Positions 60,429 through 64,000 of a DNA stretch of 64,000 bases are shown piece after piece. The notes under the pieces were generated by a model. It worked only from the letters and a program-made list of their open reading frames with translations, was not told where the DNA came from and searched no databases. The DNA comes from Prochlorococcus marinus str. SB (GTDB lineage: Bacteria > Cyanobacteriota > Cyanobacteriia > PCC-6307 > Cyanobiaceae): positions 124,001 to 188,000 of the forward strand of contig NZ_JNAS01000001.1 of NCBI RefSeq assembly GCF_000760115.1, given 5' to 3'. A program made the position numbers and the translations under genes. How positions within the stretch are numbered: the stretch's first letter is position 1; each line of letters opens with the position of its first letter.

Positions 60429-61920
60429 TAAATGGAGGCAAACTTTTATTTGATTTAAAATATTTTTTAATTTCAATTTTTGAAATAGCTTCTTTTACAA
60501 AATTATTTAAAATATCCTCTCTTTTACTTATTCTATAGATCTTATCTACTACTTCTTGAATTCCTCCATCTCCCCAATCTTGACCATTTTTAAAATATTC
60601 AATCAAACTTAGTCCTACTATTCTTATTAACCAGCCTGCTGTAACTGATTGTATAGATTTAGATAATATTATTTTAGTCAAGCTTGTAGCTAAAGCAGGA
60701 GAAAGAATGGCGAGACCCCCTTTTAGTATGCCTTGTTTTGCCAATGCGCTTAACAATGAAGTCGCCAAATCTTTTGCATCTTTTTTTGTAAGCTTTATTT
60801 CATATATTTTTGATAACTCCATTATCATTTGAAGATTTACGGAGGTAGTAGTAAGAAAATCAATTGCTGGTAGTGGATTAACTAGTATTACTCCTCCTGT
60901 TATCCACATATATTTATTAATAACTTTATTTGACATTAAATATCTTTGTTCTTCCACGAAATTTTTACTTTTAATACCTAACTTATTTGAGCGAAAAAGA
61001 ATATTATCCGCCAATAACTCTTCACCATTATTATCTAGGGTTTCAATTATTTCTCTAAATAAACTTCCTACCTCTGGAACTAAATTTAAAGCGTCTGATT
61101 TTACATAGGGAGATTTTTGAGGGACTGCAATTGTTTGGATAACTGAAATTTTATTTTTTCTAGCGGAAGTTATTGAAATTATATTTTCTTTGATAAGGTT
61201 ATTTTCATCTCTAGACCTCAAATCACATTTATTTAGAACTATTATTATTTTTTTCCTTAATTTTATTAATTCTTTAATTAAATAGTTTTCGTATTTATTA
61301 ATATCCTGATCTAACACAAAAAGTACTAGGTCAGAATATGATGCTTGTATAATTGTTGCTTTTTCTCTTTCTTCTCCTAATTTAGATGGTTCGAATAAAC
61401 CCGGAGTATCAACTATATTAATGTTTCTTTTTAAAATTGGTATACGAATTTTGTAGCTATTAATTTGCTTTGTGGTACCTATTTTTGGTGATGTTTGTCC
61501 CACAATATTTTTCAATAATGATCTTGCTATAGATGTTTTTCCTGAGGATCCTGCTCCAAAAAGAGTAACTTTATAATCTCCTGTTTTTAATTGGGACTCT
61601 AGTTTATTTTTTTGGTAATTTATCAATTCAGCTTTTACTTTGTCGTTAATTTTTTTATTAATTTTCTCGACTCCTTCCAAACTTATCTTTGCAGCACCAT
61701 ATGTATTCTTGAACGAAAGTGTATTTTTTTTATTTTTATATATAACTTTATAAACTATTTTTTTAAATAATTTTTTATCAATATTATAAAAAGTATAAAT
61801 AATTATAATTAAAAATAAAAGAGTATAAATATTTACTATTCTTACAAATATGGAAAATAAAATATAAAGAAATAATATCAATAATACATACTTTATATAC
61901 TTTAATTCCAAGTGATTCAT
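60421..61920 (-). CDS. Membrane-associated Era-like GTPase with C-terminal DUF697 domain
   Basis: A 499-residue protein. Two N-terminal hydrophobic helices (residues 5-50) anchor it. The G domain has LFGAGSSGKTSIARSLL near 117 (G1), NIVDTPGLFEPSKLG near 163 (G3) and VLNKCDLRSRDE near 219 (G4). The C-terminal 190 residues, with TGGVILVNPLPAIDFLTTTSVNLQM (read in parts), match DUF697, a helical membrane-linked domain. ATG 61920 is preferred; it follows lspA by one base, and an upstream GTG at 61968 would overlap lspA by 47. Partner unknown. It belongs to the bioY-lspA operon. Confidence 0.85.
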   Translation of the reverse strand: MNHLELKYIKYVLLILFLYILFSIFVRIVNIYTLLFLIIIIYTFYNIDKKLFKKIVYKVIYKNKKNTLSFKNTYGAAKISLEGVEKINKKINDKVKAELINYQKNKLESQLKTGDYKVTLFGAGSSGKTSIARSLLKNIVGQTSPKIGTTKQINSYKIRIPILKRNINIVDTPGLFEPSKLGEEREKATIIQASYSDLVLFVLDQDINKYENYLIKELIKLRKKIIIVLNKCDLRSRDENNLIKENIISITSARKNKISVIQTIAVPQKSPYVKSDALNLVPEVGSLFREIIETLDNNGEELLADNILFRSNKLGIKSKNFVEEQRYLMSNKVINKYMWITGGVILVNPLPAIDFLTTTSVNLQMIMELSKIYEIKLTKKDAKDLATSLLSALAKQGILKGGLAILSPALATSLTKIILSKSIQSVTAGWLIRIVGLSLIEYFKNGQDWGDGGIQEVVDKIYRISKREDILNNFVKEAISKIEIKKYFKSNKSLPPFTN

Positions 61921-61921
61921 T

Positions 61922-62380
61922 TTATCGATTATTTTTAAAAATGTTATACAGTAAAATAATGAAACCAATATTTATAGATATATCAGCAATATTAAATACT
62001 GGAAAATTTATAATATTTAAATTTATAAAATCAACTACAAAACCCTTATATATCCTATCTATGCCATTACCAATAGTTCCGCCAAGAATAAAGCTATAAG
62101 AATAAAGATCAAATGAGTTTAAAGTATTCTTCCTAAATATCAAATAAATAAGTAATATAGAAAAAATAATACTTACTAAAGATAAAAATAATCTACTCCC
62201 AGTAAATATGTTAAATGCTGCTCCGTAATTTTTTACAAAGTCTAATTTGAATAAAAGAAAATCTTTATTAATAAATAATTTTTTATTATAAAACATTAAA
62301 TATTTCGTAAATTGATCTATTAGAACAATAAAAATACTTAAAAATACAAAAAATAATTTTGTTTTTATATTAATAATCAT
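61922..62380 (-). CDS. lspA: Lipoprotein signal peptidase LspA
   Basis: Signal peptidase II, 152 residues, four membrane helices. VLIDQFTKYLMF near residue 19 is the first motif, VKNYGAAFNIFTGS near 49 the N.GAAF motif, and GGTIGNGIDRIYKGFVVDF near 101 plus FNIADISINIG near 130 hold the two catalytic aspartates (D in DR..KG.VVDF and D in NIADI). It cuts lipoprotein signal peptides, for example those of UrtA. Its ATG overlaps the bioY stop, and the GTPase gene follows by one base. Confidence 0.95.
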   Translation of the reverse strand: MIINIKTKLFFVFLSIFIVLIDQFTKYLMFYNKKLFINKDFLLFKLDFVKNYGAAFNIFTGSRLFLSLVSIIFSILLIYLIFRKNTLNSFDLYSYSFILGGTIGNGIDRIYKGFVVDFINLNIINFPVFNIADISINIGFIILLYNIFKNNR

Positions 62381-62949
62381 TATTTGATACGTTTTAAACG
62401 TTCTATAGGTTTAATAAGTAATAAAAGTGGAAAAAGCATTAAAAAATGATATCCAATCTTACCTAATGAGTATTTCCCTAAATTATATAAAAATAAATTA
62501 AATTGACTGTAGAATATAACTTGTATGAAGTTGTAAAATATTCCAGTTAAATGCATAGCACCAATTGCTATAAATCCGTTTTTTAAAAAGTTTCCAACGT
62601 TTAAATTATTTCTATTATTTAAGTTATCAATTATTTTGATTAATGGATATAAACCTAATAAATAACCAAAATTTGGAGTTAGCAAATAACCTAATGAACC
62701 TCCTTGATGAAAGACAGGAAGTATAAATAACCCCAAAATTATATATATAGAAAATGCTCTGAAAACAACTTTTCTATGAAATATAAGTGTTAATAAAATT
62801 ATGGTCGGAATTTGCCATGTGATAGGTAACTCAAAATTATTACTAGATTTATTGATAAAAGTTAGTGGAATATAAACAGGTAACATTGATGTTATTACTA
62901 GTAATTGAAGACTCACTAGTATCTCAATTAATTTATAAAAATTGAGCAT
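62380..62949 (-). CDS. bioY: Biotin transporter BioY
   Basis: A 189-residue S component of an ECF-type biotin importer. Six hydrophobic segments, with GGSLGYLLTPNFGYLLG near residue 86 as the BioY signature, and ITWQIPTIILLTLIF near 43. BioM and BioN are not in the window, so it may work alone or with a shared ECF module. Its stop overlaps lspA's start (TAATG type), giving an operon bioY-lspA-GTPase. The MacB-like gene lies 15 bases upstream and may lead this operon. Confidence 0.9.
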   Translation of the reverse strand: MLNFYKLIEILVSLQLLVITSMLPVYIPLTFINKSSNNFELPITWQIPTIILLTLIFHRKVVFRAFSIYIILGLFILPVFHQGGSLGYLLTPNFGYLLGLYPLIKIIDNLNNRNNLNVGNFLKNGFIAIGAMHLTGIFYNFIQVIFYSQFNLFLYNLGKYSLGKIGYHFLMLFPLLLLIKPIERLKRIK

Positions 62950-62964
62950 TATTATAAATTCTAT

Positions 62965-64000
62965 TTATAAACTTCTCAATGCAACAATTGGATCTAATTT
63001 AGAAGCTCTTTTTGCAGGTAAAACGCCAAAGATTAAACCTATTGATCCTGAAATGATCATGGTGGAGAAAGTAGTTGTAATTCCTACTGATGCGGGAAGT
63101 GGTGTTATCAGGGATAAAAGAAAAACACCTGATAATCCTGTTGTTGTTCCAATTAATCCTCCAATTGTAGATAAAATCAATGCCTCAATCAAAAATTGAA
63201 TTAATATATCTGACTGTTTAGCTCCTATTGCTTTTCTAAGTCCAATTTCTTCAGTCCTTTCACTTACAGAAACAAGCATAATATTCATGATTCCTATGCC
63301 TCCAACCACCAAAGATACTGCCCCAATACCAGCCAATAAAAAAGTTAGCCCACTTGTTATATTGGTAACTATATTCAATGCATCTTCTTGTGATCTAACC
63401 GCAAAGTCATCATCTCTTATTATTTTATGTCTTTGCCTTAATAAGTTAGTAATCTGAAATTTGGCGGCACTAGTTGAATTTTTATTTATAGCTTCAACGC
63501 TAATAAAGCTTAAACTTACTCCATATGTTGGGTCCTTCCCTGTAATCCTGTTGACCATGGTGGTTAATGGAATATAAGCATTTTTGTCTTGATTACTTCC
63601 AAATACAGCACCTTTTGGTTTTAATATTCCAATAATTTCATAAGTATGATCTTTAATTCTGATTTTTTCCCCAAGTGATGAAGAATTATCTTTGAAAAAT
63701 TCGTCTTTAAGATCAGGACCTATTACTGCATAACTTCTTGCACTATTAATATCACTCTTAGATATAAATCTTCCCTTATCAACTTCAAAGCTTCTTACTT
63801 CAAGAAATTCAGGAGTAACTCCTGCAATTGATATATTTAGACTTTTAGAATTTGACTGCACTATTTCGTTAGCAGAAATTTGAGGCGCAACTTTTTTAAC
63901 TGTTGGTACTTGATTACTTATTGCAAGTGCATCTTCTAAAACAAGATTTTTAGGAAATGAAATACCTCTTCTTCTGGTGTCATTATTTCCAGGAACAATG
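62965..64000 (-). CDS. MacB-like ABC transporter permease, N-terminal part cut by window edge
   Basis: The reverse strand is open from the stop at 62965 beyond base 64000, so the apparent GTG start at 63861 is internal. The upstream codons read IVPGNNDTRRRGISFPKN, as in the MacB periplasmic core (MacB_PCD). The visible 345 residues contain that core, then the FtsX domain: LAGIGAVSLVVGGIGIMNIMLVSVSERTEEIGLRKAIGAK (read in parts), two further helices, and GVLPAKRASKLDPIVALR at the end. It is the permease of a tripartite or DevC-like exporter; its ATPase should lie nearby, outside this window. Substrate unknown. Confidence 0.9.
   Translation of the reverse strand, partial: IVPGNNDTRRRGISFPKNLVLEDALAISNQVPTVKKVAPQISANEIVQSNSKSLNISIAGVTPEFLEVRSFEVDKGRFISKSDINSARSYAVIGPDLKDEFFKDNSSSLGEKIRIKDHTYEIIGILKPKGAVFGSNQDKNAYIPLTTMVNRITGKDPTYGVSLSFISVEAINKNSTSAAKFQITNLLRQRHKIIRDDDFAVRSQEDALNIVTNITSGLTFLLAGIGAVSLVVGGIGIMNIMLVSVSERTEEIGLRKAIGAKQSDILIQFLIEALILSTIGGLIGTTTGLSGVFLLSLITPLPASVGITTTFSTMIISGSIGLIFGVLPAKRASKLDPIVALRSL

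Noticed and set aside
63859..63861. GTG as the start of the MacB-like gene
   Set aside because: The frame stays open with MacB-like residues to the window edge, so the gene starts outside the window.
1..64000. CRISPR array, insertion sequence, integrase or rRNA operon
   Set aside because: No regularly spaced direct repeats, no transposase or integrase motifs and no rRNA-like sequence were seen.

Overview
The window is about 30-31% GC, very gene-dense and rich in tiny membrane-protein genes. It carries many cyanobacterial photosynthesis-associated genes: psb28, a PAM68-like gene, a GUN4-domain gene, several small cyanobacterial DUF families, and urt/ure urea genes under NtcA-type control. Together these point to a high-light-adapted Prochlorococcus, close to the MED4/HLI group. 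This identification rests on remembered gene content and order; no search was run.

Layout. (1) 0-7 kb is an accessory-looking stretch. It holds a truncated Crp-like regulator behind two Fur-box-like sites, a Rieske oxygenase-microprotein-ABC ATPase operon, a ribbon-helix-helix gene flanked by an inverted repeat, and at least eight possible proteins of about 23-60 residues. (2) 6.9-17.2 kb is a complete urea module: urtABCDE (minus strand), ureEFG (minus) and ureDABC (plus). A canonical NtcA-type promoter precedes urtA and a strong hairpin separates urtA from urtB. (3) 17.2-22 kb is a glucosylglycerate module: GpgS-like synthase (minus), then glucosylglycerate phosphorylase-like enzyme, GpgP-like phosphatase and glycerate kinase (plus), so synthesis and recycling of one nitrogen-free compatible solute sit side by side. 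(4) 22-37 kb holds uppP, tRNA-Pro(GGG), msrA, an ABC exporter, trpD, carA, a STAS-domain gene, mrnC, rlmB, gatA and dnaE. (5) 36.5-44.5 kb holds a PAM68-like gene, rpsO, ruvA, a DMT permease, dnaG, and an SOS operon of umuD-umuC plus a small HExxH protein, then rlmH. (6) 44.5-55.4 kb holds rsmA, ispE, pdhB, secD, secF, psb28, mnmH, a GUN4 gene, an RsbW-like ATPase and a methyltransferase. (7) 55.5-64 kb holds glnA with a second NtcA-type promoter, an alanine/serine-glyoxylate aminotransferase, tadA, a PLP decarboxylase, a DUF697-type GTPase, lspA, bioY and a truncated MacB-like permease.

How the parts work together. Urea taken up by UrtABCDE is split by urease, and the ammonium enters GlnA. 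Both urtA and glnA carry the same GTT-N8-TAC-N22-TAN3T architecture, so this stretch reads as nitrogen-control territory. The adjacent glucosylglycerate genes make and recover a carbon-only osmolyte, which would suit nitrogen-poor water. No CRISPR array, insertion sequence, integrase or rRNA was seen. The most unusual items are the paired Fur-like sites, the microprotein coupled to an orphan ABC ATPase, the RHH gene between inverted repeats, the putative zincin in the SOS operon, and the STAS gene that appears to need a non-canonical start codon.
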